A DNA stretch of 64,000 nucleotides from an uncultured Ruminococcus sp. (GCA_902798365.1 CADBWP010000001.1:39344-103343); one strand, 5' to 3'; numbered from the stretch's first letter, positions 50,964-59,646 are shown. Numbers and translations are program-made. Notes: generated from the sequence alone by a model not told the origin.

Positions 50964-50992
50964 TTGAAATGCGGTTCCAAATATTGTATAAT
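50964..50992 (+). promoter_or_regulatory. recA operon promoter
   Basis: TTGAAA (50964-50969), 17 bases, TATAAT (50987-50992). I find no Firmicutes LexA box (GAACnnnnGTTC) between 50932 and 51037. Confidence 0.7.
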
Positions 50993-51037
50993 CAGCCTGC
51001 GAAATGATTCGCAGTAACCCTACGGAGGTAGATGAAA

Positions 51038-52150
51038 ATGGCAGTTGACAAGAATAAAGCGCTTGAAACCGCGCTTACACAAATTGAAAAACAGTTCGGA
51101 AAGGGCGCGGTTATGCGCCTTGGCGAAAATGCACACATGGCGGTGGAGCATATCTCGACAGGCTCGCTGTCGCTGGACATCGCGCTGGGCATAGGCGGAC
51201 TTCCGCGCGGAAGAATAGTTGAGATATACGGACCCGAATCCTCGGGCAAAACCACCCTTTCGCTGCATTGCATCGCGCAGGGTCAGAAGAACGGCGGCAA
51301 CGTGGCGTTTATCGACGTTGAGCACGCGCTTGACCCCACCTATGCGGCAGCCCTGGGCGTTGACGTTGACTCTCTGCTGGTTGCACAGCCCGACACGGGC
51401 GAGGACGCCCTTGAAATAGCCGAGGCGCTTATTCGCAGCGGTGCGATAGACGTTATTGTAATAGACTCGGTGGCCGCTCTGGTTCCCAAGGCGGAGATAG
51501 AGGGCGAAATGGGCGACAGCCACGTCGGTCTGCACGCAAGGCTTATGTCTCAGGCGCTTAGAAAACTTGCCGGCGCAATCAACAAATCAAACTGCGTGGC
51601 TATCTTTATTAACCAGCTGCGCGAAAAGGTAGGCGTTGTGTATGGCAGCCCCGAGGTCACTACGGGCGGCCGCGCGCTCAAGTTTTACAGCTCGGTTAGA
51701 ATAGACATCCGCCGCGTTGAGACCATCAAGGTTCAGGGCGAAATGGTCGGCTCTCACACACGCTGCAAGGTAGTAAAGAATAAGATAGCTCCTCCCTTCC
51801 GCGAGGCGGAGTTTGACATTATGTACGGCGAGGGCATATCGCGCGAGGGCGAGCTGCTTGACCTGGCGGTAAAGGCAGAGATTGTGCAAAAGGCAGGCGC
51901 ATGGTTCAGCTACAAGGGTCAGCGCCTTGGACAGGGACGCGACAAGGTAAAGGAGCTGCTGAAAACCGACAGCGAGCTCGCAGCTCAGATAGAAGCGGAG
52001 CTTTGGGCAAATATCGACAAGCTTTATGATCGCAAAAAGCCCGCCGGAAAAGCAAAAGCAAAGGTGACCGCTGCCGACGAGCCCGTTGCCGACGCCGAGG
52101 TTGCCGAGAAGAAAACGAACGCCAAGATCGACGTGATGGTTGACGAATAA
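51038..52150 (+). CDS. recA: Recombinase RecA
   Basis: The 370-residue recombinase forms filaments on single-stranded DNA for homologous recombination. Walker [11 protein letters not shown] near 66, [34 protein letters not shown] (L2 region) and [12 protein letters not shown] are typical. A Lys/Ala/Asp-rich tail closes it. ATGs at 51032 and 51038 are both possible; 51038 ([10 protein letters not shown]) has the better spacing from GGAGGT. The stop shares one base with recX (TAATG). Confidence 0.98.
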   Translation: MAVDKNKALETALTQIEKQFGKGAVMRLGENAHMAVEHISTGSLSLDIALGIGGLPRGRIVEIYGPESSGKTTLSLHCIAQGQKNGGNVAFIDVEHALDPTYAAALGVDVDSLLVAQPDTGEDALEIAEALIRSGAIDVIVIDSVAALVPKAEIEGEMGDSHVGLHARLMSQALRKLAGAINKSNCVAIFINQLREKVGVVYGSPEVTTGGRALKFYSSVRIDIRRVETIKVQGEMVGSHTRCKVVKNKIAPPFREAEFDIMYGEGISREGELLDLAVKAEIVQKAGAWFSYKGQRLGQGRDKVKELLKTDSELAAQIEAELWANIDKLYDRKKPAGKAKAKVTAADEPVADAEVAEKKTNAKIDVMVDE

Positions 52151-52761
52151 TGCTTATCACCGCGGTTGAACCGCGCCGCAAGGCGATGTGCGCGCTGTTT
52201 ATCGACGGCGAGTATGTTATGCAGCTTGACGCAAAAACGCTTATCGAAAACCGCTTTGACGTCGGCAGAGAGATAAACGACGATGAGCTGAAGGAGATAA
52301 TAAGGCTGAGCAACGAGCGGCGGGCAAAGGACAAGGCGCTGTGGCTGCTGTCTTACCGCGACCACTCCAAAAAAGAGCTTGCGGAAAAAATTAAGCGCAC
52401 CTGCGACGGAGAAGCCGCCGAAAAGGCGGTTGACCGCATGGAGGAGCTGGGGCTTGTTGACGACGCGGAGTTTGCAAGGCGGTATGCGCGAAAGCTGATT
52501 TTTCAAAAGAAAATGAGCAAGCGCGCAGCGTCGTATGAGCTTGCGCGAAAGGGCATTGACAAGGAGCTCGCGGAAGAAGCTCTTGATGAGATAGAAGTTG
52601 ATTACCGCGAGCAGATAAGCGATATAATAGAAAAAAAATACAAAAACATAGGCGACGAAAAAACAAAACGCCGCGCCGTTGCCGCCCTTCAAAGGCTGGG
52701 CTACGGCTGGGACGACATTCGCGCCGTCATGGATTCATACACAGGGGATGACTATTTATGA
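52150..52761 (+). CDS. recX: RecA regulator RecX
   Basis: The 203-residue all-helical protein has the RecX repeats, e.g. DKALWLLSYRDHSKKELAEKI near 58 and ELGLVDDAEFARRYARKLI near 100, and modulates RecA filaments. It starts on the last base of recA's stop and overlaps the rimO start by 4 bases, so recA-recX-rimO are tightly coupled. Confidence 0.92.
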   Translation: MLITAVEPRRKAMCALFIDGEYVMQLDAKTLIENRFDVGREINDDELKEIIRLSNERRAKDKALWLLSYRDHSKKELAEKIKRTCDGEAAEKAVDRMEELGLVDDAEFARRYARKLIFQKKMSKRAASYELARKGIDKELAEEALDEIEVDYREQISDIIEKKYKNIGDEKTKRRAVAALQRLGYGWDDIRAVMDSYTGDDYL

Positions 52762-54086
52762 ACAAGACCGTCGGCATAGTGTCGCTGGGCTGCGCAAAAA
52801 ACCAAGTTGACGCCGAAATGCTGCTTTTCACCCTGCGTGAGCGCGGCTTTACCATAGTTAACGATACCGCTGAAGCGGACGCGGTGATAGTCAACACCTG
52901 CGGCTTTATCGACTCTGCCAAGCAGGAGAGCATAGACGAGATCATCGAGCTGGGCGAGCTTAAGCGCGCCGGCAAAATAAAGGCGATAATTGTTACCGGC
53001 TGTCTTGCCGAAAGATACCAAAACGAAATAACACAGCAGCTGTACGAGATAGACGCCGCCGTGGGCATAGGCGCCAACAGCAATATAGCCGACATAGTGG
53101 AGGAAGCGCTTTGCGGAAAAAGAACGGAAAGCTTTCCCGACAAGCTGCTGCTTCCGCTTGAGGGCGGCAGAGTGCAGTCAACTCCCCCCTACACCGCTTA
53201 TCTTAAAATTGCCGAGGGCTGCGACCACCGCTGCACCTTCTGCGCCATTCCGATGATTCGCGGAGGCTTTCGCAGCCGCAGGCTTGAAAGCATCATAGAA
53301 GAAGCAAAACAGCTTGCCGCGAACGGCGTGCGCGAGCTGAACGTTATTGCTCAGGACACAACGCGCTATGGGCAGGATCTGTACGGCGAGCCGTCGCTTG
53401 CCCGACTGCTTGAGGAGCTGTGCAAAATTGACGGACTGCGCTGGATAAGGGTGCTGTACTGCTACCCCGACAGCATTACCGACGAGCTGATAGACGTTAT
53501 TGCGCGCGAGGAAAAGATAGTAAAATACATAGACCTTCCTTTGCAGCATTGCAACAGCGAAATTTTAAAGCGCATGAACCGCAGAGGCGACAGGCAGAGC
53601 CTTACCACCCTGCTTAACAAAATAAAAGACAAAATACCGGGCGTGATACTGCGCTCTACCTTTATAACGGGCTTTCCGGGTGAAACAGAGGAGCAGTTTG
53701 AGGAGCTTGCACAGTTTGCAAAGGACATGAATTTTCAGCGGCTGGGCTGCTTTGCCTATTCACGCGAGGAGGGAACCCCCGCCGCAAGGCTGCCCGGGCA
53801 GCTTGACGATGACATAAAACAGCGCCGCGCCGACATAATTATGGAGCATCAGCAAAACGTTATGGCGAATTACTGCGAGGCACTTTTGGGCACACGGCTT
53901 GAGGTGCTTGTTGAGGGCTATGACAGGCTTGCGGAGTGCTGGTACGGCAGAAGCTACGCCGACGCCCCCGAGGTTGACGGCTGCGTGTTCTTCACCTGCG
54001 GCGAAAACAAGCCGAAGGCGGGCGACTTTGTGACCGTTAAGATAACCGATTATCTCGGCTGCGACCCCGTGGGCGAGATGATTTGA
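52758..54086 (+). CDS. rimO: Ribosomal protein S12 methylthiotransferase RimO
   Basis: The 442-residue radical SAM enzyme adds a methylthio group to Asp88 of ribosomal protein S12. The N-terminal UPF0004 domain has GCAKNQVDAE and the first cluster Cys residues; the radical SAM motif is GCDHRCTFCAIP near 155; a TRAM domain ends the protein. The short, RimO-typical TRAM region and AEGCDHRCTFCAIP favour RimO over MiaB. It precedes pgsA by 26 bases. Confidence 0.94.
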   Translation: MNKTVGIVSLGCAKNQVDAEMLLFTLRERGFTIVNDTAEADAVIVNTCGFIDSAKQESIDEIIELGELKRAGKIKAIIVTGCLAERYQNEITQQLYEIDAAVGIGANSNIADIVEEALCGKRTESFPDKLLLPLEGGRVQSTPPYTAYLKIAEGCDHRCTFCAIPMIRGGFRSRRLESIIEEAKQLAANGVRELNVIAQDTTRYGQDLYGEPSLARLLEELCKIDGLRWIRVLYCYPDSITDELIDVIAREEKIVKYIDLPLQHCNSEILKRMNRRGDRQSLTTLLNKIKDKIPGVILRSTFITGFPGETEEQFEELAQFAKDMNFQRLGCFAYSREEGTPAARLPGQLDDDIKQRRADIIMEHQQNVMANYCEALLGTRLEVLVEGYDRLAECWYGRSYADAPEVDGCVFFTCGENKPKAGDFVTVKITDYLGCDPVGEMI

Positions 54087-54112
54087 ATTGCGCAATAAAC
54101 GGAAGGATAAAT

Positions 54113-54691
54113 ATGAACCTGCCTAACAAACTGACCGTGGGAAGAATAGCGCTTGTGCCGTTTTTTACGGCGGCGGTGCTCATCGACTTTCCCATGCACC
54201 ATTTGGCGGCGCTTGTTTTGTTTGCGCTCGCCTCGATAACCGACCTGCTGGACGGAAAAATAGCCCGCAAGCGCGGACTTGTGACCGACTTCGGCAAGTT
54301 TGCCGACCCGCTTGCAGACAAGATACTTGTGCTGGCGGCTCTGCTGTGCTTTGTTCAGCGCGGCTGCTGCGACTGCGTGGCTGTGATAATCGTGCTGCTG
54401 CGCGAGTTCAGCGTGACATCAATTCGCCTTATCGCCGCATCAAAGGGAACGGTGATAGCCGCAAACATCTTCGGCAAAATAAAAACCGTTACGCAGATGA
54501 TTGCGATAATCGCCGTGCTTTTCATGCAGAGCGTACTTGACGCGGGAAATCTGGGCGTTCCTCTCCCCTCTGCGCTTGAAGGCATATTTTATATTACGGG
54601 CGAGGCGCTGATTTGGATATCGACCATTTTTGCCCTGCTGTCGGGCGTTGTTTATTTGATTCAAAACCGCGCGTTCATACAGGACAAATAA
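54113..54691 (+). CDS. pgsA: CDP-diacylglycerol-glycerol-3-phosphate 3-phosphatidyltransferase
   Basis: The 192-residue membrane enzyme makes phosphatidylglycerol phosphate. The CDP-alcohol phosphotransferase motif D-x2-DG-x2-AR-x8-G-x3-D-x3-D is intact in DLLDGKIARKRG followed by TDFGKFADPLADK, and five to six membrane helices are predicted. The ATG at 54113 follows GGAAGGA; an in-frame TTG upstream overlaps the end of rimO and is not needed. Confidence 0.95.
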   Translation: MNLPNKLTVGRIALVPFFTAAVLIDFPMHHLAALVLFALASITDLLDGKIARKRGLVTDFGKFADPLADKILVLAALLCFVQRGCCDCVAVIIVLLREFSVTSIRLIAASKGTVIAANIFGKIKTVTQMIAIIAVLFMQSVLDAGNLGVPLPSALEGIFYITGEALIWISTIFALLSGVVYLIQNRAFIQDK

Positions 54692-54724
54692 CGGTGCGGC
54701 ATTTTACATTTTGGATGTGATCAT

Positions 54725-55411
54725 TTGTTTGAAACAATGAAATCGGATTTGCAGGCGGTAATGGACAGAGACCCGGCCGCGCGAAACAAGCTTGAGGTGT
54801 TTTTGCTGTACTCGGGCTACAAGGCTGTGAGGTCTCACCGGCGCGCAAGCTGGTTTTTAAAGCATAACATGAAGTTTATAGCGCGGTTCATATCTCAGCG
54901 CTCGCGCCACAAAACGGGCATAGAGATACACCCCGGCGCACAGATAGGCAAGGGACTGTTTATTGACCACGGTATGGGCGTGGTCATAGGCGAAACTACG
55001 GTTATCGGCGACAACTGCACCATCTATCAAAACGTTACGCTGGGAGGCACGGGCAAGGACGTTGGCAAGCGCCACCCAACCCTTGGCAACAACGTTTTGG
55101 TCGGCTCGGGCGCAAAGGTGCTGGGACCGTTCGCCGTGGGCGACAACGCAAGAATAGCCGCCGGCGCGGTAGTACTCAGCTCGGTGCCTGCCAACGCAAC
55201 CGCCGTAGGCGTGCCTGCAAGAATAGTGCGGCTAAACGGCATCCGCAACGAAAATCTGGATCAGATACATGTTTCCGACCCCGTATTGCAAGATCTGGGC
55301 GAGCTTGAACACCGCCTTGCCGAAATGCAGAAGGAAATGGATAAGCTAAAAGCGGAATCGGAGCGGCGCGTAAGCCCTGCCGAAAGCTCGCTTGACAGCG
55401 CAAGTCTTTAA
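54725..55411 (+). CDS. cysE: Serine O-acetyltransferase
   Basis: The 228-residue enzyme makes O-acetylserine for cysteine synthesis. It has the helical N-terminal segment and a left-handed beta-helix with GIEIHPGAQIGKGLFIDHG, VVIGETTVIGDNC and YQNVTLGGTGK, which carry the catalytic His and Asp. The last 60 residues are charged and predicted coiled. Translation begins at TTG 54725 after GGATGTGATC, one mismatch from the full anti-16S sequence. It is 12 bases upstream of cysS, so cysteine is made and charged from one transcript. Confidence 0.94.
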   Translation: MFETMKSDLQAVMDRDPAARNKLEVFLLYSGYKAVRSHRRASWFLKHNMKFIARFISQRSRHKTGIEIHPGAQIGKGLFIDHGMGVVIGETTVIGDNCTIYQNVTLGGTGKDVGKRHPTLGNNVLVGSGAKVLGPFAVGDNARIAAGAVVLSSVPANATAVGVPARIVRLNGIRNENLDQIHVSDPVLQDLGELEHRLAEMQKEMDKLKAESERRVSPAESSLDSASL

Positions 55412-55423
55412 GGAGTATAAAAT

Positions 55424-56827
55424 ATGCAGCTATATAATTCACTTGGACAGACAAAACAGGAATTTGTTCCGTTTAACAGGGACGTGGTAAACATTTACAC
55501 CTGCGGTCCCACCGTGTATCACTATGCGCACATAGGCAACCTGCGCACCTACATAATGGAGGATGTGCTGGAAAAATACCTGCGCTTTGCGGGCTACAAC
55601 GTCAACCGCGTTATGAACATCACCGACGTGGGTCATCTTTCAAGCGACGCCGACACGGGAGAGGACAAAATGCTCTCGGGCGCAAAGCGAGAGCACAAGA
55701 CCGTGCTTGAGATAGCCAAGTTTTACACCGACGCGTTTTTTGAGGACTGCAAAAAGCTGAATATAAAGCGCCCCGACGTTGTTGAGCCAGCCACTAACTG
55801 CATAGACGAATTTATCGACATGATATCTGTTCTGCTTGAAAAGGGCTACGCCTATGTTGCAGGCGGCAACGTGTATTTTGACACCTCAAAGCTCGACACC
55901 TATTATGTGTTCGGCAATATGAACGAGGAAGACCTTGCCGTGGGCGTGCGCGACAGCGTTGAGGAGGACGAAAGCAAGCGCAACAAGACCGACTTTGTGC
56001 TGTGGTTTACCAAGTCGAAGTTTGAGGATCAGGAGCTTAAATGGGAAAGCCCCTGGGGCTTGGGATATCCGGGCTGGCATATAGAGTGCTCGTGCATAAG
56101 CAAAAAGCACAACGGCGAATACCTTGACATTCATTGCGGCGGCATAGACAACGCCTTTCCCCATCACACCAACGAAATAGCCCAAAGCGAGGCGTATCTG
56201 GGTCACAAGTGGTGCAACTATTGGTTCCACGTGCTCCACCTTAACGATGCGCGCGGCAAAATGAGCAAGTCGAAGGGCGATTTTCTGACCGTTTCGCTGC
56301 TTGAAAGCAAGGGCTATGACCCCGTTGTTTATCGTATGTTCTGCCTGCAGAGCCACTACCGCAAGCCGCTGACCTTCTCTTACGAGAGCCTTGACAACAC
56401 CGCAAAGGCATATGACAAGCTGATAAAGAGAATAGCTGCCATAAAGCCCGAGGGCGAGACAGACAGCGCCAAGGCGGAGGAGCTTATCGGCGCGTTCAAG
56501 TCTGCGCTCGACAACGACCTGAACACCTCTTTGGGTCTGACCTGCGTGTATGACGTGCTTAAGGCGGACACAAACGGAGCGACAAAGCTTTATGTGCTGG
56601 GCGAGCTTGACAAAGTGCTATCACTTGACCTTATCCAAGAACAGACAGAGCCAGCAGCGGAAGAAACGCCCGCAAACGCCGAGATAGACGCGCTTATCGC
56701 ACAGCGCACCGAGGCGCGTGCCAACAAGGACTGGGCGACAGCCGACGCCATACGCGACAGGCTTGCCGCGATGAACGTTGTGGTGGTTGACACCAAGGAC
56801 GGCATAAAATGGCATTTTGCCGAATAA
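55424..56827 (+). CDS. cysS: Cysteinyl-tRNA synthetase
   Basis: The 467-residue class I synthetase attaches cysteine to tRNA-Cys. The HIGH motif appears as YHYAHIGN near residue 34 and KMSKS near 270; zinc ligands include CGPTVYH, and GWHIECS, HCGGIDNAFPHHTNE. A DALR-type helical domain ends the protein. AAGGAG precedes the ATG. No T-box leader is present before cysE or cysS. A hairpin terminator follows 26 bases after the stop. Confidence 0.97.
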   Translation: MQLYNSLGQTKQEFVPFNRDVVNIYTCGPTVYHYAHIGNLRTYIMEDVLEKYLRFAGYNVNRVMNITDVGHLSSDADTGEDKMLSGAKREHKTVLEIAKFYTDAFFEDCKKLNIKRPDVVEPATNCIDEFIDMISVLLEKGYAYVAGGNVYFDTSKLDTYYVFGNMNEEDLAVGVRDSVEEDESKRNKTDFVLWFTKSKFEDQELKWESPWGLGYPGWHIECSCISKKHNGEYLDIHCGGIDNAFPHHTNEIAQSEAYLGHKWCNYWFHVLHLNDARGKMSKSKGDFLTVSLLESKGYDPVVYRMFCLQSHYRKPLTFSYESLDNTAKAYDKLIKRIAAIKPEGETDSAKAEELIGAFKSALDNDLNTSLGLTCVYDVLKADTNGATKLYVLGELDKVLSLDLIQEQTEPAAEETPANAEIDALIAQRTEARANKDWATADAIRDRLAAMNVVVVDTKDGIKWHFAE

Positions 56828-56852
56828 TCCGAAAAAATCATATTATTAATTA

Positions 56853-56887
56853 TCCCTCCATATAAATGAGATATGGAGGGAATTTTT
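56853..56887 (+). terminator. Terminator-like hairpin after cysS containing the deacetylase ribosome binding site
   Basis: TCCCTCCATAT (56853-56863) and ATATGGAGGGA (56871-56881) form a perfect 11-pair stem with a 7-base loop, followed by five T (56883-56887) and then immediately the ATG at 56888. The GGAGGG in the 3' arm is the ribosome binding site of the next gene. Same arrangement as 504-540. Confidence 0.75.
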
Positions 56888-57658
56888 ATGAGATTACTTA
56901 TACTTACAAGGCGAAATCTTGTTACCATAGGCTTTTGCCTTTTGGCAGGAGTAACCGCCGTCGCCATAGCCTTGACCTCTACGGTAAGAGCGGTGCAGAC
57001 CGCCGCCGCACCGAAGGAGATACCGGTTTATCGAGTTGAAGCAGGCAAAAATCAGGCAGCTATTTCCTTTGACGCCGCCTGGGGCGACGAGGAAACGGGA
57101 CAGCTGCTCGACATTCTGGATGAGTACGGCGTTAAGGCGACGTTCTTTTTGGTGGGCGACTGGGTCGAAAAATACCCCGAGGACGTTAAGACGATAGCCT
57201 CAAAGGGTCACGACATAGGCAACCACAGCGACACCCACCCCCACATGCCCGAGGCAGGACAGGAAAAAGCCAAGGCCGAAATAACCGCCTGCAACGAAAA
57301 AATAGAAAAGCTGACGGGCAGCTGTCCCACGCTGTTCCGCGCTCCCTACGGGGATTACGACAACATGCTGGTGAGCACGGTAAAAAGCATGGGCATGTAC
57401 TGCGTTCAATGGGACGTTGACTCGCTCGACTGGAAGGATCCCTCCCCCGAACAGATGACAAATGCCGTGGTGGATAAGGTCAGGGACGGCTCGATAGTGC
57501 TTATGCACAACGGCGCAAAAAATACCCCCGCCGCGCTGCCCGGCATAATCGAGGGCATCAGGGCTAAGGGGCTTGAGATAGTTTTGATCAAGGATTTGAT
57601 TCCCGAGGGCGAGTATTATACTGATGTTCAGGGGGAAATGCATTTAACGGAGAATTGA
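56888..57658 (+). CDS. Polysaccharide deacetylase, PdaB-like
   Basis: The 256-residue protein has an N-terminal membrane anchor (about 10-32) and a NodB-type deacetylase domain (about 55-240): AISFDAAWGDEETG (metal Asp is the D of the FDAAW motif), GNHSDTHPHM (His ligands), FRAPYGDYD and IVLMHNGA. DAAWG instead of DDGP is characteristic of PdaB-type sporulation deacetylases, needed for spore stability. The ATG at 56888 is chosen over one 15 bases upstream because GGAGGG lies between them. Sporulation role is inferred. Confidence 0.85.
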   Translation: MRLLILTRRNLVTIGFCLLAGVTAVAIALTSTVRAVQTAAAPKEIPVYRVEAGKNQAAISFDAAWGDEETGQLLDILDEYGVKATFFLVGDWVEKYPEDVKTIASKGHDIGNHSDTHPHMPEAGQEKAKAEITACNEKIEKLTGSCPTLFRAPYGDYDNMLVSTVKSMGMYCVQWDVDSLDWKDPSPEQMTNAVVDKVRDGSIVLMHNGAKNTPAALPGIIEGIRAKGLEIVLIKDLIPEGEYYTDVQGEMHLTEN

Positions 57659-57666
57659 AAATCATA

Positions 57667-57695
57667 TTGACTTAGGCGTAAAATTAATGTATAAA
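57667..57695 (+). promoter_or_regulatory. Promoter of the candidate structured RNA
   Basis: TTGACT (57667-57672), 17 bases, TATAAA (57690-57695). No protein-coding gene on this strand follows within 3 kb, so a non-coding product is the natural reading. Confidence 0.6.
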
Positions 57696-57701
57696 GAGAG
57701 T

Positions 57702-57864
57702 GTAAAGAAACGGCATGAGCTGTTTCGCATACATTTTAGTTAATTTTTCTTATTAACCGCCATGTGCTGCAACACAGGGCGGTTACTTCTTTATGGTAAC
57801 AATTATTAACAAAACAATAATCAGAATTGTTACTATGTGCTCCATAATCTTTTAACACCCTCTC
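57702..57864 (+). ncRNA. Candidate structured non-coding RNA
   Basis: An A/T-rich stretch of about 160 bases after a good promoter holds a chain of hairpins: GAAACGGC/GCTGTTTC (57707-57726), GTTAAT/ATTAAC (57739-57757), a two-part CGCC.TGTG/CACA.GGCG stem (57758-57781) and GTAACAATT/AATTGTTAC with inner ATTA/TAAT (57796-57833). The 5' end (GTAAAG) can pair with CTTTTAAC (57849-57856), closing the structure like a long rod. No open frame of note. The length and closed-rod layout recall 6S RNA, but no 6S-specific feature could be verified. The 57865-58051 remainder shows only the GCGCC repeat (57954-57982). Confidence 0.4.
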
Positions 57865-57953
57865 TCATAAAGGGTGCCCGTTGACATAGTTTGCAAAGCA
57901 CATTTTTGAAACCGCCGTTGCAAAACATAAAGATTATTGCAAACTCTAAAAAA

Positions 57954-57982
57954 GGCGGCGAAAGCGCCCACCGGCGCCCGCC
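57954..57982. repeat. GCGCC dispersed repeat copy
   Basis: GCGCCCACCGGCGC (57964-57977) sits inside a GGCGG/CCGCC stem. Other copies or degenerate copies: 3480-3493, 24550-24563, 33998-34011, 39349-39360 and 40241-40253. Confidence 0.7.
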
Positions 57983-58051
57983 ACCGTTTCTTTACATGGT
58001 AAGTATAACACAACATTTCGGTTTTGGCAATATTCTTTTTTGGAAAAACAA

Positions 58052-58085
58052 ACCGGAAGGTACGGGATCATCCTGTCCTTCCGGT
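58052..58085. terminator. Bidirectional terminator after the M23 gene
   Basis: ACCGGAAGG and CCTTCCGGT (58052-58085) enclose a partly paired centre; the plus strand continues ATTTTTATATT and the minus strand TTGTTTTT. Confidence 0.8.
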
Positions 58086-58095
58086 ATTTTTATAT

Positions 58096-59508
58096 TTATG
58101 ATACAAATCCGAGCGGGTCGAGGTATTCGCCGTTCAGGCGTATCTCAAAGTGCAGGTGCGGACCCGTTGAGTTGCCCGTTGAGCCGACGTAGGCTATGGT
58201 TTCGCCCTGACTTACATAGTCGCCCGTGGAGCAGGCGAGCTCACTGGCGTGACCATACACGGTGGTGTAGCCGTTGCCGTGGTCTATCATAACATAGTTG
58301 CCGTAGCCGCCGCCGTCGTTGCCCGACCAAATAACCGTGCCGCCGTCAGCCGCAACTATGGGCATGCCGTAGTCGCCGCCGCCCGCAATGTCGATGCCGT
58401 TGTGCATTCTTCCCCAGCGCCACTCCATAAGGCTGGTAACGCTGTGAGTGTGCGGCAGGGGCCATATGAAGCCGCCCGTTGAGACGCCCGAGCCGCCCGT
58501 GTGGCTTTCGCTGTAATCGGCATAGTAGCTGTCGCTTACTCCGTCAGAGCAGCCCACGGTGACCTGCTTGTTTATGGGCTCGATTATCGTCTTGCTTTCG
58601 GTTATAACCGCGTCGGTCTGAACGCCGTCGGTATAGGTGAGGCGAATGGTCAGCTCGGAAAGACCGTTCTGTCCCTCCTGAGTTACCTCCTCGTAGCCCG
58701 TGGGCAGGCTGTCGTCAAAGTTGACCTCGGTTTCGTATTCGGTCTCGCTCTCAAAGATCCAGTCGGTTGAGAGCGCTATTGAAAACTTGCCCTCGGCAGC
58801 CGCCATAACAGCCTCGGCAGAGGTCAAGGCGCTTTCGTCGCCCGTGTAGGGTTTTATTTCTACGCCGTTCACAAACTCGGTGGTCGTGGTGTCGTCGTAG
58901 CCTGCGCGGCTGTCGAGCAGAAGCTTGTCAAGAGCCGCCTGCAAGCCCTCGCCGTCGGTTGTGGCGCCGATAAGCTTGCCGTCGATATACAACGCCGAAA
59001 TTCCGGTATCGCTTGCGGTATTGCCCACAATGGCGGGCTTGAACGCGGGAAGCGTGGTTTCCTGAACAGTCGGCTGCTGCGTTGCGGCGGTCTCCTGCTT
59101 GTCCGCGGAATTGTCGGAGCCGGCAGCGCCAACCACCGTGGTGAGTGAGAGCATGACTGCCGTTACGCACGCGGCTACCGCAAGCACCGCTCTTTTCTTA
59201 TATACTCCCCTGCCCGATTTTTGCGAGTGAGGAAACTGCTCCGCCTTGTCGGGACGGGTGGGTCTGAGCTTTGCCGCCGCCTTGTGCGCCACCGCCTTGA
59301 GTCTGCGCGTGGCGTCGTGCGCGCCGTCGGTCATTGCAAGGATTATTTCTTTTGCAGAAATATGCTTTGTATTGTTCTGTTTGCTTTTCACGGGCGGATC
59401 AGCCTTTTCGGGCTGCGCCTGTTTTGCCTGAGGCGTGATGCTTTCGATCTCGCAAAAGCCATCTACGCCGAGAAACATGTCCTCTGATTGCTGTGACTTC
59501 TTTTTCAC
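58096..59508 (-). CDS. M23 family peptidase with G5 domain
   Basis: The 470-residue protein has a cytoplasmic N-terminal stretch (about 105 residues, basic and variable), one membrane helix at about 107-130, an outer region, a G5 domain at about 225-300 (EVNFDDSLPTGYEEV, IEPINKQVTVG) and a C-terminal M23 (LytM) domain at about 350-470 with MHNGIDIAGGG, VYGHAS and PHLHFEI, the zinc ligands of an active glycyl-glycine/peptide endopeptidase. It would cleave peptidoglycan cross-links. A GTG at 59508 after AGGAG is the best start; upstream frame lacks a ribosome binding site. Confidence 0.92.
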   Translation of the reverse strand: MKKKSQQSEDMFLGVDGFCEIESITPQAKQAQPEKADPPVKSKQNNTKHISAKEIILAMTDGAHDATRRLKAVAHKAAAKLRPTRPDKAEQFPHSQKSGRGVYKKRAVLAVAACVTAVMLSLTTVVGAAGSDNSADKQETAATQQPTVQETTLPAFKPAIVGNTASDTGISALYIDGKLIGATTDGEGLQAALDKLLLDSRAGYDDTTTTEFVNGVEIKPYTGDESALTSAEAVMAAAEGKFSIALSTDWIFESETEYETEVNFDDSLPTGYEEVTQEGQNGLSELTIRLTYTDGVQTDAVITESKTIIEPINKQVTVGCSDGVSDSYYADYSESHTGGSGVSTGGFIWPLPHTHSVTSLMEWRWGRMHNGIDIAGGGDYGMPIVAADGGTVIWSGNDGGGYGNYVMIDHGNGYTTVYGHASELACSTGDYVSQGETIAYVGSTGNSTGPHLHFEIRLNGEYLDPLGFVS

Positions 59509-59610
59509 GATGATTTCTCCTATTCTTTTCACAGTTACAAAAATGTAACAAACCTTCCGATTAATCATTATACCAAAATCAACCGAAAATTCAATAAGAG
59601 AAATAAAAAA

Positions 59611-59646
59611 CGGAAGTGTTCATATACCTTGTACAAAACACTTCCG
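59611..59646. terminator. Terminator of the GH25 lipoprotein gene
   Basis: CGGAAGTGTT (59611-59620) pairs perfectly with AACACTTCCG (59637-59646); runs of T follow on both strands (minus TTTTTTATTT). Confidence 0.85.

Noticed and set aside
54692-55423. T-box riboswitch controlling cysE-cysS
   Set aside because: The gaps before both genes are too short (about 33 and 12 bases) and no T-box sequence or antiterminator is present.
56822-56845. Possible sigma-G promoter (GAATA and CATATTA) before the PdaB-like gene
   Set aside because: The -10-like element matches but the spacing is only 12 bases, too short for sigma-G; not claimed.
57796-57833. Rex box in TTAACAA-like sequence of the intergenic region
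   Set aside because: The half sites are arranged as part of a long hairpin with wrong spacing; no Rex-type palindrome of 18 bases.
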